NCBI GenBank assembly: GCA_905221605.1
Contig: CAJNDS010002827.1
Location: 87,235-151,234, forward strand
DNA length: 64,000 bases
Reading direction: 5' to 3'
DNA from: Symbiodinium natans
Lineage: Eukaryota; Sar; Dinophyceae; Suessiales; Symbiodiniaceae
Shown one piece after another: positions 33,357 through 44,739 of this stretch. The position numbers were made by a program, and so were the translations under genes. The notes below the pieces were generated by a model. The model ran no database searches. It was not told where the DNA came from and was given only the letters and a program-made list of their open reading frames with translations. The first letter of the stretch is position 1; every line of letters begins with the position of its first letter.

Positions 33357-36076
33357 TCTACCTCCTCAGAGCCTGGAACGCGATAGAACAAGACGGTCCT
33401 GGTATCACAAACTCGGGGCAAGGCACGTCGCACACGAGTATCCGGATGAACTTGCTCGTCCACTAACAACTCCTCAGTCTGAGAATTGAACACTACCCTG
33501 CGTGCGATGAGATGCCATGGAGGACCATTACGCCCGGGGCCCAAGGTGTGAGTCATCTGCCTATCATGTCGGACCCACGAGCGCAGCAACGTTTCAGGGG
33601 AGTTGGATGGGGCACTTGGTCCGACCGGGTTTGCAAGGTACACAGGGATCGCTTCCACGTGAGGGGAGATCTCGGGGCTCTCGAGGGGGAGCATATTGTC
33701 TGCAAACTCAGCAATGGGCAAGGCATAGTGACCCCCAAAGGTCTGGCTAAGTCCGTACTTCTGGATTTTGAGCTTGCGAGAGGACACAGTGTGGTTCTCC
33801 GTGTCTATGATGATGCCCAGCTGAGTGCATGCCGGCTTAGACAACAAGGGAGGGCAATCACCTGGAACCACGCTCAAACGAAGGAGAACCCTGACTCCCA
33901 GAAGTGTGGCCTCGAAAGCAAACGAGAACTCACTCCAGACCTCATGACCATCGCCAAAACGAAAACTCTCTCTCTCCTTGGTTGCCTTCATCCACCTTCC
34001 TAGGGCCTTCAAACGCTGGATGTGCTGGTTGACCCACTTAGTGCCCGCCACCGACTTCATGCAGCCAATGTCAAGGATGAGGCTACTGTGCAATTCCCGC
34101 AACGTCCAAAAGGCTTCATGATCTAGCAAGGAGTTCTGATAGACCTGGGCCACCATCAAACAACCGCTCGTGATCAAACCTCTCTCGGCAACCCCTGACT
34201 CCATGTATCCAGCGATGGACTGCAGGAGATCCCATTGGTCCGGCCCGGAGCTTGTGCCAGCCGAGGTGACATGTACAGCGTGGGGATTGCGTCCATGCTG
34301 GCATTCCTGACTCCAATGCCCAAGCTTTCCGCACAAGAAGCACGGTTCCTTCTTCTGCTGCTCCTTCACCCAGGCCTTGGTCTTCTCGGAGTTGGTGCCC
34401 TTCTGGAAGAACTGCCTCATCTGCTTCAGCTCATTTACCTTCTTCTTGGCCTTATACTCCTGGGCATAGACCTCGGCAGGCAGGTTGTCGGAGTGCTCCG
34501 GTGGGCTTCCAGCCGAAGTTGAGAGCGTTCCCTCGGCGCCATCCGAGTCGCCCCGCGCCTCAGATCCCGATCCCTCCTGCTCCGAGGTGGTGGAACCCTC
34601 TCCTTCACTGTCATCTTCAAGGATGGCATGGAAGACTTGCTTCCACTTCTTTCCAAACCGGCGGCGGAACTTCCCATCATGCCCTTGTCGTTGCCCATGA
34701 TGGTCCCGAGGTCGAACTCCTGGGCGGTCTCCACGGCCCGCACGATCAACCCGTCCATGGTCGCCTCTGCCCTTTTGAACCAAGAACTGATCTTCATCAG
34801 GAAGGTTAGGTTCCCCTTGGCCAATCGGGCATCCCGGCTGTCCTTCAAGTTGATCTGCGAGTTCCAACAAGGCATTCACCACCCGATTCTCGTCCTTCAA
34901 ACCGCCCGCCGCCGTCTTCACCAGGGCCTCATCCTTGCGCGTGAGCTTCGCCGCATCCAACAAGTGGCCCAGGTAGAAGTGCGACCCGACCTTGTAGTTC
35001 TGGCACGAGTCATTCTCATGGCGGTAGATCGATGCCCTGTTGATAAAACTCTCCAAGGACTCCCCCGGGCTCCGGCTGAGCTTCATGAACTTCTGGCGCT
35101 TGCGATCCACCTCCTTGTGCTCCAACAGACGGATGATCGGCGATTTCTCCATCTCAGATCGGATCAGCTCGACCCCGCCCTCCTTGGCCACCTCCTCGAC
35201 AGTAAGGTGCGCCACGATCTTCGCCGCCCGCTCCTTCAGCTGTTGCATCAAGCGAGACCCTCGAACCGCCGCCGGAAGGTGGGCCCCTTCTGAAGCCAAC
35301 CAGAACTCCACAGTCCTCCAGTAGTCCTTCCAGCTCTCGCCTGGTCTCGCCTTGAACTCGGGGGGGAAGCTGTTGTGAAGTCTCGCAAACTGGCTCGAAG
35401 CTTGCCCTTCACGGCCGGGACCTTTGCTCTTCTCGGCACCATCGGTTAAGGGGACAACAAGGTTCTCCGCTGTGACTTGCCCTTGACACTCACCGTGTGG
35501 CCTGCGAAGGAGATCTGTGGCACCGGCTTCTGGCGGAGGAGGTAGAGCACTGGCAAAATCGGCCTGTAGGGACCGAGGAACTGGCCGCCGCTGCCCCACC
35601 GCTGCCGCCCCATCAGCCGCCGCCGTCTCCACCTTAGGCACTGGGGAGTTCTCCCTTCTCGACAGGAGCCTTGCGTCGCCCTCCGGCGACGAGGATGAGC
35701 TGGCGAAGTCATCCTCCCAAGTCCGGGTTCGTCCGCGCCAGCCTGGCCGAGCTGAGTCCAAGTAGTGGCCCCAAGGATCCGACGACCACCCCGAAGGTGT
35801 CCATGAGCTCCAATCAGCCCATTCCCAATGCCCCATTTCATCCTCCCAGCCACCATGGCTGGAAGCATCATCTGTCGAAGACCAGTTCGAATGGGAGCGC
35901 CGCGGGGGCGCTGGGGGATTCAGAGGCCCTTCTCTCCCCAGTGACCCTTCCACTGAAGGAGTCCAAGGCCTCGGACACCTTTCTCCTGGTCGCAGCACGG
36001 TCGGCTGTGACCCATCGTCGGAATCATCTTCCACTCTCTCGAACTCAAGGCTCGCAGCTACGCGTGGCTCGTCCAT
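33341..36076 (-). CDS. gag: Element 1 gag-protease polyprotein
   Basis: This is 911 codons from ATG 36076. The first 200 or so residues are acidic and Ser/Pro-rich; the middle looks like a capsid (RPGESWKDYWRTVEFWLASE, HKEVDRKRQKFMKLSR, RASIYRHENDSCQNYK). A CCHC nucleic-acid knuckle CFLCGKLGHWSQEC begins at residue 579. A copia-type aspartic protease follows with ILDIGCMKS (Asp 669), where the usual DTG/DSG is DIG. The protein would package element RNA and process itself. The frame ends at a TGA, with a second TGA eight codons later. Protease in the gag frame and pol in another phase differs from classical single-frame copia. No truncation is seen. Confidence 0.92.
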   Translation of the reverse strand: MDEPRVAASLEFERVEDDSDDGSQPTVLRPGERCPRPWTPSVEGSLGREGPLNPPAPPRRSHSNWSSTDDASSHGGWEDEMGHWEWADWSSWTPSGWSSDPWGHYLDSARPGWRGRTRTWEDDFASSSSSPEGDARLLSRRENSPVPKVETAAADGAAAVGQRRPVPRSLQADFASALPPPPEAGATDLLRRPHGECQGQVTAENLVVPLTDGAEKSKGPGREGQASSQFARLHNSFPPEFKARPGESWKDYWRTVEFWLASEGAHLPAAVRGSRLMQQLKERAAKIVAHLTVEEVAKEGGVELIRSEMEKSPIIRLLEHKEVDRKRQKFMKLSRSPGESLESFINRASIYRHENDSCQNYKVGSHFYLGHLLDAAKLTRKDEALVKTAAGGLKDENRVVNALLELADQLEGQPGCPIGQGEPNLPDEDQFLVQKGRGDHGRVDRAGRGDRPGVRPRDHHGQRQGHDGKFRRRFGKKWKQVFHAILEDDSEGEGSTTSEQEGSGSEARGDSDGAEGTLSTSAGSPPEHSDNLPAEVYAQEYKAKKKVNELKQMRQFFQKGTNSEKTKAWVKEQQKKEPCFLCGKLGHWSQECQHGRNPHAVHVTSAGTSSGPDQWDLLQSIAGYMESGVAERGLITSGCLMVAQVYQNSLLDHEAFWTLRELHSSLILDIGCMKSVAGTKWVNQHIQRLKALGRWMKATKERESFRFGDGHEVWSEFSFAFEATLLGVRVLLRLSVVPGDCPPLLSKPACTQLGIIIDTENHTVSSRKLKIQKYGLSQTFGGHYALPIAEFADNMLPLESPEISPHVEAIPVYLANPVGPSAPSNSPETLLRSWVRHDRQMTHTLGPGRNGPPWHLIARRVVFNSQTEELLVDEQVHPDTRVRRALPRVCDTRTVLFYRVPGSEEVECAIR

Positions 36077-36222
36077 GGCTCAAGGAGGCCAGGCCCCAAA
36101 GGAACTTAACCCTTTACTCAAAACCCACACCCCTAATCCTGGAACCCTCGACCGAGATCCACCAACTAGGCTCAAACCCAAAGCTACCACCGCTCCAAAC
36201 CCTAACCGGGAGCCCCGCCCTG

Positions 36223-36240
36223 TTCGGGGCTCCGCTACCA
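36223..36240 (-). promoter_or_regulatory. Element 1 primer binding site
   Basis: Next to the 5' LTR the coding strand reads TGGTAGCGGAGCCCCGAA, complementary to a tRNA 3' end ...TTCGGGGCTCCGCTACCA with CCA tail and TTCG of the T loop. The implied A1:U72 pair is typical of eukaryotic initiator tRNA-Met, the usual copia primer. The first T overlaps the last base of the LTR. Confidence 0.8.
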
Positions 36241-36373
36241 CAAGAAAGACCAATCGCCCTGAACAAACTCACCGGGCCTGTTTCCATCCACGCACTGCTG
36301 CGAGCCAGCATCCTTGCCGGGTCGAATAGCTGCATGCCTCCACACACGCTGGGTTCATGTGCCGTTTTCGACA
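36240..36373 (-). repeat. Element 1 5' LTR
   Basis: No differences from 27440-27573 were found. It should hold the promoter of the element, but no TATA-like box is visible. Coding strand starts TGTCGAAAAC. Confidence 0.95.
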
Positions 36374-36378
36374 GTAAT
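36374..36378. repeat. Target-site duplication of element 1, right copy
   Basis: GTAAT directly outside the 5' LTR matches 27435-27439. Confidence 0.9.
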
Positions 36379-36515
36379 AGTTTCTTTCTTATTTGTTCTT
36401 TCGTTCTTTCTTTCCTTCGTTCTTTCTTCTTTCTGTCTTTCCTTCTTTCTTCTGTCGTTCTTTCTTTCTCTTTTCTTCCTTCTGCTTGTCTTTACGTCCA
36501 TCCTTCCTCCTAGAG
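36379..36515. repeat. Pyrimidine-rich CTTT tract (right part)
   Basis: TTTCTTTC, GTTCTTTC and CCTTCTTTC words continue the tract that ends at 27439. The empty site before insertion was one CTTT/CT-rich region. Confidence 0.9.
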
Positions 36516-37435
36516 CTTGCTGTAGGAAATGGAAAATCTCTATTCGAATTTGCTAGAAACCCTATATTTCCTGCACAACTAAGCCAAATACAAAAAAGAA
36601 CAGTGTCAAAACGCAAAAGAAATAGAATCATGTTAGCAGGAAACCTTGCTACCAACAAAAGTCAAAACGCAAAAACATGTCAAAATAAATACGTGGCCTT
36701 TGTCAGCGGCGACCTTTGTCAGCGGCAAGAGAACTCTCCAGACAAATCCACGTAACAGTAAGCGTCCGGCACTTTCAGGAAGTAAGTCGCTCAAACGTTG
36801 GCGGTGTTCAGCGTCGTCCCTGAGCCGGTGTGCTCTCTTCGGAGGAGCCATGTCCCGAAACTTATCTCACGTCCGAGGCTGCAGCCCTAGGCGCCAGAGC
36901 TGATAGGGATTGGACACATAACTTCCATCTGGGGTAAAGTGCCCGGACATGGGATTGGAAGAGCCACCACCTCAACATATGCCGCGTGTGGATTGAAATT
37001 GCAGAAATGCGACTAGGGTTCGGACCCATCGACCCCATGCCTCCTCCCGCGTATGGGATGTTTTTCACGAGCTGTATGTAATTTATTCCTGCTCCAACGC
37101 TGTACCTGCAGATACAGGTTGCAAATCAGCGAGACTGGAAAGTCGGAAGCACAGGAGCAGAGCAGCATGCATGAGAGAAGCTGCGCACTTCAGTGGCTTT
37201 TCATGACAATGCGCTGCCAGATCACGAAAAGCCGCGCGAGCCTCCAATCCAAGCTTCTTGAAAGTTTCTCGCTCAAGAAAAAGAGTCCCGCCTTGCGACT
37301 TAGTCCTTCTTTGTGACCTTGCGACTGGAAGCCGAAGCCCACGCTTTGGTCCTTGATCTCTCGAGCTGTGGTTCCCCGAACAGCTCAAGCTGGCTTGACC
37401 AGCCCTGAAAGCAAAGCCTTGAAGATAAATCCAAG
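36516..37435. other. Spacer, no gene seen
   Basis: AAAACGCAAAA words recur around 36590-36690. Open frames on either strand carry no motif. Confidence 0.3.
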
Positions 37436-37672
37436 AGGTGGGCCAAGCGGAGAGGGGGACCAAGGGAGAGGAGGGGGAGAGGAGGGGGAGAGGAGGGGCA
37501 GAGACAAAGGAAAAGGGGGAGAGGGGAGAGGAGGGGGAGAGGAGGCGGAGAGGAGGCGGAGAGGAGGGGGAGAGGAGGGGGAGAGGAGGGGGAGAGGAAG
37601 GGGAGAGGAGGGGGAGAAGGAGAGAGAGGGGGAGGAGAGAGAGGGGGGGAGAGGGGGAGGGGAAGGGGAGGA
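37436..37672. repeat. Long purine-only GAGGAGGGG tract
   Basis: For about 235 bases the plus strand is almost entirely purine, built from GAGGAGGGGGA and GGGAGAGGAGG units. Such mirror-symmetric purine tracts can form triplex DNA. Pro/Leu/Ser-rich or Gly/Glu/Arg-rich frames on both strands are shadows. Confidence 0.95.
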
Positions 37673-38307
37673 ACAACTCCGACAATTCTCACCACGTAAA
37701 GGAGGCGAAAGCATTATCAAAACAACAACCAAGAAGTGGCAGCGTGCGCACAGCCACCCCAACCACAAGATCACTATTGCGACATCCCTGCTAACAGCGC
37801 AAACGGGGGGTGGCAATACAAGTCCAAGGGTTCTTTAATGTATGAGGAGGGGGGGGCGGGGGGGAAGGCCACGCTGCTGCAGGGCTTCAGGAGTTAGGGT
37901 GGATGCGTGGGTTCGCTGCTCTTTTTCGGGACATGTCAACCCATATGTTGGAGTCTAAACTCTTCATTCTGGATCCTGACCACTAGGTAAGCGTCCGGTT
38001 TCATAACATATCCGCCGAGGCCGCGGGCCGACGGTGTCCTAGGTTGTGAAAACAGTGAAAACAGGCACCCCTTCTCCAAGTCCTCCCCAAGCTCAAAGCC
38101 AAAGGTCGGCTCCCTTTTGTTGCCTGGAATGGGTTCCCCCCGTAGGCGACCGGGATCTGAAAGCGGACGGTTTGCCGGGACCGGGGGGCAGTTTGAACCC
38201 GTTCAACACTCGATGTCCAACTTCTGTGAGCCATCTTGGCGATGTGCCACGTTTACCGGGGCTCTTCCAGACATTTATTAGCTGGCCTCAGAGAAAAAAG
38301 ACCCGGG
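37673..38307. other. Spacer with short G runs
   Basis: GGAGGGGGGGGCGGGGGGG at 37843-37864 is a short G-rich run. No gene or repeat element is recognised. Confidence 0.3.
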
Positions 38308-38343
38308 AGGGGGGGGGGGGGGGAGGGGGGATGGGGGGGGGGG

Positions 38344-38381
<38 letters not shown>

Positions 38382-38382
38382 T
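38308..38382. repeat. Poly-G tract
   Basis: About 75 bases are almost pure G, with a few A and T breaks, including one run of about 35 G. Lengths of such runs are often unreliable in assemblies. Confidence 0.9.
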
Positions 38383-39543
38383 GGGGCCATTGGCCATGGG
38401 ACCTGAGAGCTGTCCCTGCTCTTGAGAAGCCTTGGCCTTGGTGGAAGGACGCCTTTGCAAGTCTCTGGCGCTGCCCCTCTGGCGCTGCCCCCCCACCCCT
38501 GCCTCAAAAAAAAACTCAACGCATCAACTCCCTGCAGACCTGTTGAAACCCAGTTTGGGTGTGGCGAATCCTCTCCACTTTTGCATGATCACCCTCGACC
38601 GCCTCAACCCTTCTGTTCTTGCTCCCATGAAAAAGAAGATGCTCCGAATTCTTTCATTGCATGAGGAAGTCTAGTGGTTTCGACGCCAGAAAAAAGGAGT
38701 GGTGCACACTGCCATCCACGATCACTCTCTGAGAGGGCACTCCCAAGGCGAACCAGTGCTGAAGGTGCTTGCATGTGCTGGCACTCTTACGAGCAATGCA
38801 CAAGCATCTGAGGATGCCGCGTTTTGCACTATTTGCGCTGCCTACAAGATCTCAGAAACTCAGAAACTCAGAAACTCAGAAGTCGAAGCCTTGCTGAGCC
38901 ACAGAATCGCCTGTGCTTCGGTTACATTCAAGCGGCGCCCGCCAGCTTCACAGAAGAAAGCATTGGAAGCCTCCGAATTGGCAAGCAGAGCATCACATAG
39001 GCGTGCGAGCCATGTGCTGTAGCTTGTTCTCCATCGCTGGATCTCCGGCCATGTAGTGTGGCAAGTCCATGGCATCATGCCAGCTAGCCACCGCCTCAGG
39101 AAGACTACGGTACACTCTCATGGGTTCAAAGACGGCAGCTCACATGTTCACAAGTTCACACTATGGTCACACTTACGACCACGAGTGTGTCCAGCCTTAC
39201 ATGTTACAGTGAACCAGTTTTCCAAAAAAAAAAACACAAAACATCACATGGTCATGCTGCCATGCTCGCTGCAGGTTGTCCTCAGGACCTGGCGACTACT
39301 GTCTTACCTGCTGCCTCTTGTGGGCAAACCACCTCTGCAATCAGGCTTAGGCAAGCCCAGAACTCTGGCTGCTTGGTGCAGGTCCTCTTCCCTCCCTGGG
39401 CCTCTTTCTCGAAAACGCACGGCAAGTGGCCCCCGTAGTAGCGGTGCACCTTGACCTTAGGAGATGAGCTTCCCATCTCCTTGCCAGGATGCTTTCAAAC
39501 TGCTCACACTCCGTGGGCCCAGCCCGCGGATCCTTGCTGCATT
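38383..39543. other. Spacer, weak coding hints
   Basis: A CTCAGAAA decamer repeat lies at 38851-38881. Plus- and minus-strand frames have no recognisable motif. Confidence 0.3.
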
Positions 39544-40722
39544 TCACCTGCCACTGCGGTCTTGAATGATCATGCGGGAGGCCTCCAAGCTAGGTAGCCT
39601 CGATGTCTTCGCTCGTGAAATTCTGTCCAACGCCCGCACATTGGTCTGCAGTGACCTGCATGGAGGGTAGCACTCCCACTCAAACCATGAGTCAGCTATG
39701 TGATGTCTCGCCTCATGAAGTGCGATCGTAAAGCTGTAGTAGCTTCCGGCGACCTTGGCTAACTCAGGCTCTGTGGACACTGAACCAAGGCCAAACACTC
39801 TTACCTTGGTCTCCAGCCGCACCGTGGGTTGCCCAAGCAAACGTGTAGGACAGCCCCACAACAAATCTGTCACCCTGTCGGCACATGTGGCTAAACATGG
39901 CCTCGCATGCGTGAGCCAACTTGTGGCACGATGTTCTTGCAGGCATTTGAAGGCACATGGCCTCGAAGGGTTGAACCCAAAACGCGCCGTACTCGACAGG
40001 CATGATGTCTAGCTCGATCTGGCACGAGCCAACCTCACATGTCCCTACCAGATTGCTTGGAAACGACTTCAGAACTGTGTTCAGCCTTCCTGGGGCATAC
40101 GAGAAGCACTTCTCAGGAACACAGCCACAGCGAACAACATGCGATGGTTCGTTGGCGGTTGCGATGCCATAGATAAATGAAGATCAAGCGCTGCTTGTTC
40201 CCAGAGGCCACGTGTGACCCGGGAGGCATGCTGATCATGCCGTGTCCCATACTGCAGCGAGCCCCTGGCCATTTTGGAAGGGTTAGCTGCATCCATCAAC
40301 ATAACCTGCAGGCAAGCAAAACAACTAAGGATCAAGGAACGTGTTGAAGTTGCTAGGGCATCCAACAGCACGCGTCTGAAGCTCTCATCTGCAGGAGTGC
40401 AAACCCTCATGAAATAGAACTTGTTTGTACAGAGCCAGCACTTTTGAAAAATCATTGCTGCAGAAATCCAGAGGCTCGGCCAAGACATGACACCCCGAAA
40501 ATGTGAAAAATGCGCAGTACTAAAACGGAACTGCAGGTATACTTTTGGGGCTTGGGCTTGGGATGTTAAAACCTGAGAAGAATTAACTCCACGCCAAATC
40601 GAATCAATTCGGAAGGAAGCCAAGGCCTTCTCGTTTGATTTGAGAATTCCAGCCTCTGGATTCTTACTTCTCAAAAGGGCGTTGATCTTCCAAATACCGG
40701 ATTGCTGAACCTGGTGATTCAC
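39544..40722 (-). other. Candidate multi-exon gene, unknown product
   Basis: Good coding-like pieces run on the minus strand: RVCTPADESFRRVLLDALAT (about 40410), then after a CTGCAG acceptor 40305-about 40090 (MLMDAANPSKMARGSLQYG, LWEQAALDLHLSMASQPP), 40033-39805 (IELDIMPVEYGAFWVQPFEA, CHKLAHACEAMFSHMC) and from 39753 (AGSYYSFTIALHEARHHI, DSWFEWECYPPC). Pieces are separated by CAG/AAG acceptors and GC, GA or GT donors. A CCAAGGT repeat sits at both ends of the last intron. Exact joints remain open. Cys/His content is high. No family is recognised. Confidence 0.5.
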
Positions 40723-41435
40723 CTTACCCGCTCCTCTTGCGGGTCCGAGGAGCTCTGCTCTGAGTAACTCGCCATTCAGGTTAGGTGGTTAGGTGTGGAG
40801 TTGCTTCGCCCTCTGAACTCTTACTCAGCTCACATTTTCCGTCGAACTGAAAGTTCCCACCGGGGGTGCTACCAGTAGTGCCAATTAGTGCCAGTATATC
40901 ACATTGATCCACTGCGGCATCTGACAAGACATTCCCTATGCAGGGCACACAGGTGCAAAAGTTTCAACAAAAAGAGAGGTGAGTTCCATATAATCAGTTC
41001 TTGAGACTGGCACACAGTGATGTCTCTGCTTTTGTCGCATCATGTGTCACCATTTTTCACCAGCATCTGTCTCTGTGTGTGTGCATGTGCGTATGTGTCA
41101 CATTGTGTCACTCTGCAGTCTGAGCTCCGGCGCTTGCGTCGGCAGGGTCTGCATGGCCTCCCTGGGCAAAGAGAGTCAAAACGACACGTCTCCATGAGTC
41201 CCTAGACCGTTGGCCGTAGGCGCCATGTGGGGCTGAGTGTAGCGGAAACCGGGAAGGAGAGAAACGAAGGGGTGGGCAATCTAACGCAAATCACAGAACA
41301 CGTAACGGAAACCATGACCTTGAACCCTACAAACCCCAAACTCCCAAGACAAAATGGAAATTGTCTTGTATGTGAATCATTTAGAATCTGCATTTTCGAT
41401 GGGCTTCCATCCGAGCCCACAAGCTGACACGTACA
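40723..41435. other. Spacer, no gene seen
   Basis: GTGTCAC words recur at 41044-41110 and again at 42391-42441. No gene is recognised. Confidence 0.3.
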
Positions 41436-41770
41436 GTTCGCCCCGGCGGCCGAGGGGCGTCTGGAACAAGCAGACCAGGATCTCGTCTCCTTCCCCTTCT
41501 CATCCCCCCCATCACTTTCGGGACCCTTTGCTGGGACCCAGACCCCATGAATCCACTGGGACCCTCCTGAACAGTTGGGTAAACTTGAACTCCTAAGCTG
41601 CAGAAGAAAACTCAAGTGCCCAGGGTTATGGTGCGCCACCCTGAGAAACCCGTTTGGGGGAACCCACTTCGGACCACCTTCACACCTTCCGAAGCCCCCT
41701 GACAGCGACTTTGGCTTCCATGATGCGCACGCTACGGGCCCGGTGCGCGCGCAAGCGCTTACAACTACTT
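41436..41770. mobile_element. Interspersed repeat copy C
   Basis: It matches copies A and B at both ends: left GGCGTCTGGAACAAGCAGAC, then CCAGGATC and CTCCTTCCCC; right CGCGCGCAAGCGCTTACAA. The interior has GGGACCC blocks but no long poly-C. I find no clear target duplication, so this copy is older or was inserted differently. Confidence 0.6.
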
Positions 41771-42021
41771 GAACCTCTGTACTTGCCAACATCATTCTGA
41801 ACTTGCAAGAACTTTCTTTTTGGGCTAAACAGGCTGGCCGCACAAAGCCTCGTCTCCAGATTTGGCTCCAAAAAAACGAGCTTAAAGAAATTGATCCGAA
41901 ATGCACGCCCCACAGGGGCCCCGGGACCCCAAAACACAAAAGCCCTGGCAGGCTAAGGGCCCGCCAAAAGGCCCTTGGAGGTTTCGAGGCCCAAAAGCTG
42001 CCCGAGAAGGTGAGGGAGGCT

Positions 42022-42404
42022 CTAAAGACAGGTCACCCCCCCCTGCCCAAAACTTGAAAATGTGAACTGAAGTTCCAGAACCGAAATTGTGCGGTCAATA
42101 CACTTCCGGCAACATAAAGCACACCTAGGAGCTGTTTTGTACAGTTCGGGCTCAAAAATCTGGGATGCTTGCTGTCGTTCGCTTTCCAAGTCCTCAATGC
42201 TTTTGATGGGTTGCTCCTGGCAGAAGATAAGGACCATTTAGCAGCGAATGTATCGCTGCCAGCACAACTTGCCTCTTGAACGTTGGTTTGCAAAACCACG
42301 CCCTTGGCGATGGCTTTCCCATTCGCACGGATCTCTACCTTGTTCTGCAGCCTGCCCAGAAGCTGCTGGTTTCGTACTTTGAGAAACTTTGACGTCATCG
42401 TCAC
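42022..42404 (-). other. Candidate minus-strand exons
   Basis: Two pieces look coding: 42404-42270 (KFLKVRNQQLLGRLQNKVEI, IAKGVVLQTNVQEAS) and 42240-42100 (IKSIEDLESERQQASQIFEP, ELYKTAPRCALCC). They are in different frames and would need an intron between them. Further Cys/Arg-rich pieces lie up to 42980. No domain is named. Confidence 0.35.
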
Positions 42405-44739
42405 ATTGAGTCACTGTCACATTGTGTATCATTGTGTCACCTCTCATCATTTGCGGATTGATCTCCTGAGATGGCTGTGACCGGCTTGCTGAGCCAAAGT
42501 GCCTGGACAGCTGAGGTGTAGCTGCGAGTACCTTTCTGACATCATGAGCAAGCCGACATCTTGAGCTGAGGTGCTGTGAACACGGGGCCGAGCTCCCAGA
42601 TCGTTTTGCTGGTAAATAGCTGGTTCTCGCCAGGAAACCTAGCACTCGAAAAGCCGGACGTGTATATGGACAAATGAAGATTCTTACGTGCGAGATGTGG
42701 GTTGGGCGCCCAGCTTTGCATCCAATTTCGAACCTCGACGCGAAGTGACTTCCGTACATGAACATGCTGTGCGGCTTACGTCTCCAAGTTGGCATGAAGC
42801 ACCGTGTTCCCGGCAAAGTTGGCGTCCGTTGTGGCAGAGGCAGAGCTCCAAGGTCTTGCGATTCTGAGCAAACAAGGGGCTGTTGCTTCCTGCTACGCTA
42901 TTCAGCTGCTGGGGACAACATACAACGCATGTCAACTCCCAGAGAGCTGACGGCTTGGTGGTAGCTCGTGTGCCTGTTAGCCCTGCGCCCAATGCAACTA
43001 CTGACTTCTACGGGCTGCGGCGACGGATGGCAAGACAATGACAGAGATAAATGATCAAAGAAACCAGGAGTCGACTTGCAACCAGAGACTCTGAAGCAAA
43101 CGTTGCCAATGACAGGCGGAGTGTTGCATGACAAGACTTGCTTGACATGAACTGACGCGATGATCACACAAGACCAAATTAAATTTTGAACACAAAACCA
43201 CTAAAAAAAGAACAGCGGGAGTTTGCATGAGCTCACCACACAGCAACCCGAACAGCTAGGTCTTGCAAGAATCTTCAGGCCTTGTCTTGCCCCACCAGCT
43301 TCTGCAATGCTTCCTCATGTCGATGGCGCGTCTGACTTCATCTCAGCAGTACAAAAGGGTAAGGCTCGGACTGCTTCATGGTCGAGCGTGAACATGGGAA
43401 CTCTCACGCTGATGCTTTGCATGTTGACCTCCAACTCACCCAGGGCATTCGCCTGATTGCAGGATGCTGGTTAATATGCGGGAGACGAAAAGGTGCAACA
43501 TGTTGCAACCTACAGCACCGCAACGAGAGACGTGATATGACACATGCAAGCAGCCTGGAAGTAGATGCCCAAGTCTGCCACCACTTCCTTCAAAGCAAGA
43601 CATCCGAGCATGCCAGCTTCTACCCAGTACTTTCAGACCTGGTTATCCACCACCATGCGGACTTCTGTCGGATGCGGTTGACACCTGAAAGCTCGAGGAT
43701 GCTACAGCAACAGGAGGCTCATAAACTCCCAAGTTCACGGCTTGCCCATTTCTACTTTCTGACAGACCTGAGCAGTCACATCAGTATGTGGGCATCGTTC
43801 TTCACAAAGCAACATGGATCAGCATCCCCTGGCGGGCAATAAGACTTCCCAAAGTCCATACCACATCAAGCACAACAGGCCTCACATCCGTGGCGTCTCG
43901 TAGAGGCTGAATCTAAACCAGACCACCAAAGTTCCGGGGCACTGTTTACGACTTCAAGAAAAAGCCTGCGCTGCATTGTTCCTCTTCGTTCACATGCACT
44001 GAATACTTGTCACGCACCGCGACGGACGCAGGGTCTATGACTCTATAGCGTAGTCAGCTGTTCGAGCATCACACTGATTGGTCACGCCTCGTCTCCGGTG
44101 CTGACCCAGGCAACCCGCTAGAAATCATCAGCAGCAAAAACGGCCAAATTTCGGGCAACCCCCATCTTCGTTCGCATCAGATGAAGTTTCCTCAACGAGT
44201 TTGCATGATTTCCAGAAATGGGTGATCTAAGAACATCTGCAAAAGGCCTCGGCAAGACCACGCAAGCATTCAAAATGACCGCTACCATCGGATCCCATGT
44301 TCATTTCCACTGGCATCTGCCGTGTTTAAGCTGCCGGCAATTTGCCCAGCGGCCACAGTCTCCTGCACGTGCTTGCCAAGGCGGCACGGAAAATCACCGA
44401 AAGCCATGGGGACGGTTTGGTAAAAAGGGGTGCCTTGCCATTCTTCAGGATGTCGACCTCTCGAGGCACAGCACACAATGCCACAATGCACACAGAACAT
44501 CCATTCATGAAGCCCTTTCGGCCCTTTCACTCGCACACCCTCTCCCTATCCCTCTTGTTCCTATTCTCTTCGAAGAGGGCTTGCTTCCTTTCTTATGGCG
44601 GGCCAAAAAAACAACACCCAGAGGGATTACTTTCTTGCCTTGGGGGGGGGAGGGGGTATGAGGGCCACAAGGCCCCCGCGCAGAGGGCTTTCCTGTCTTG
44701 CTGTCTCTCTCGCCCTATCACTCTCTCTCTCTCTCTCTC
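42405..44739. other. Spacer with unassigned open frames
   Basis: Open frames occur on both strands, including minus 42992-42684 with a Cys-rich piece and plus 43378-43842. None has a known motif and I could not decide the coding strand. A short CT run is at 44700-44745. Confidence 0.25.

Larger units (their letters stand above)
27440..36373 (-). mobile_element. Element 1: complete Ty1/copia-like LTR retrotransposon
   Basis: It is about 8.9 kb, bounded by two LTRs without visible differences and a 5-bp duplication. On the minus strand it reads: 5' LTR, tRNA primer site, gag-protease frame (36076-33341), a middle frame in the same phase (33295-32198), a pol frame (to 27594) with integrase before reverse transcriptase and RNase H (the copia order), and 3' LTR. 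All main frames are open and the LTRs appear identical, so the insertion is young and possibly active. It landed in a CTTT tract. The coding strand matches the host genes but no host gene is visibly broken. Confidence 0.95.

Noticed and set aside
36223..36240. The tRNA 3' end on the plus strand as a tRNA gene
   Set aside because: Only the last 18-20 bases of a tRNA are present and they sit exactly at a primer-site position next to an LTR.
37083..37838. Pro/Leu/Ser-rich and Gly/Glu/Arg-rich frames
   Set aside because: They come from the purine-only tract, and frames on both strands are equally open.
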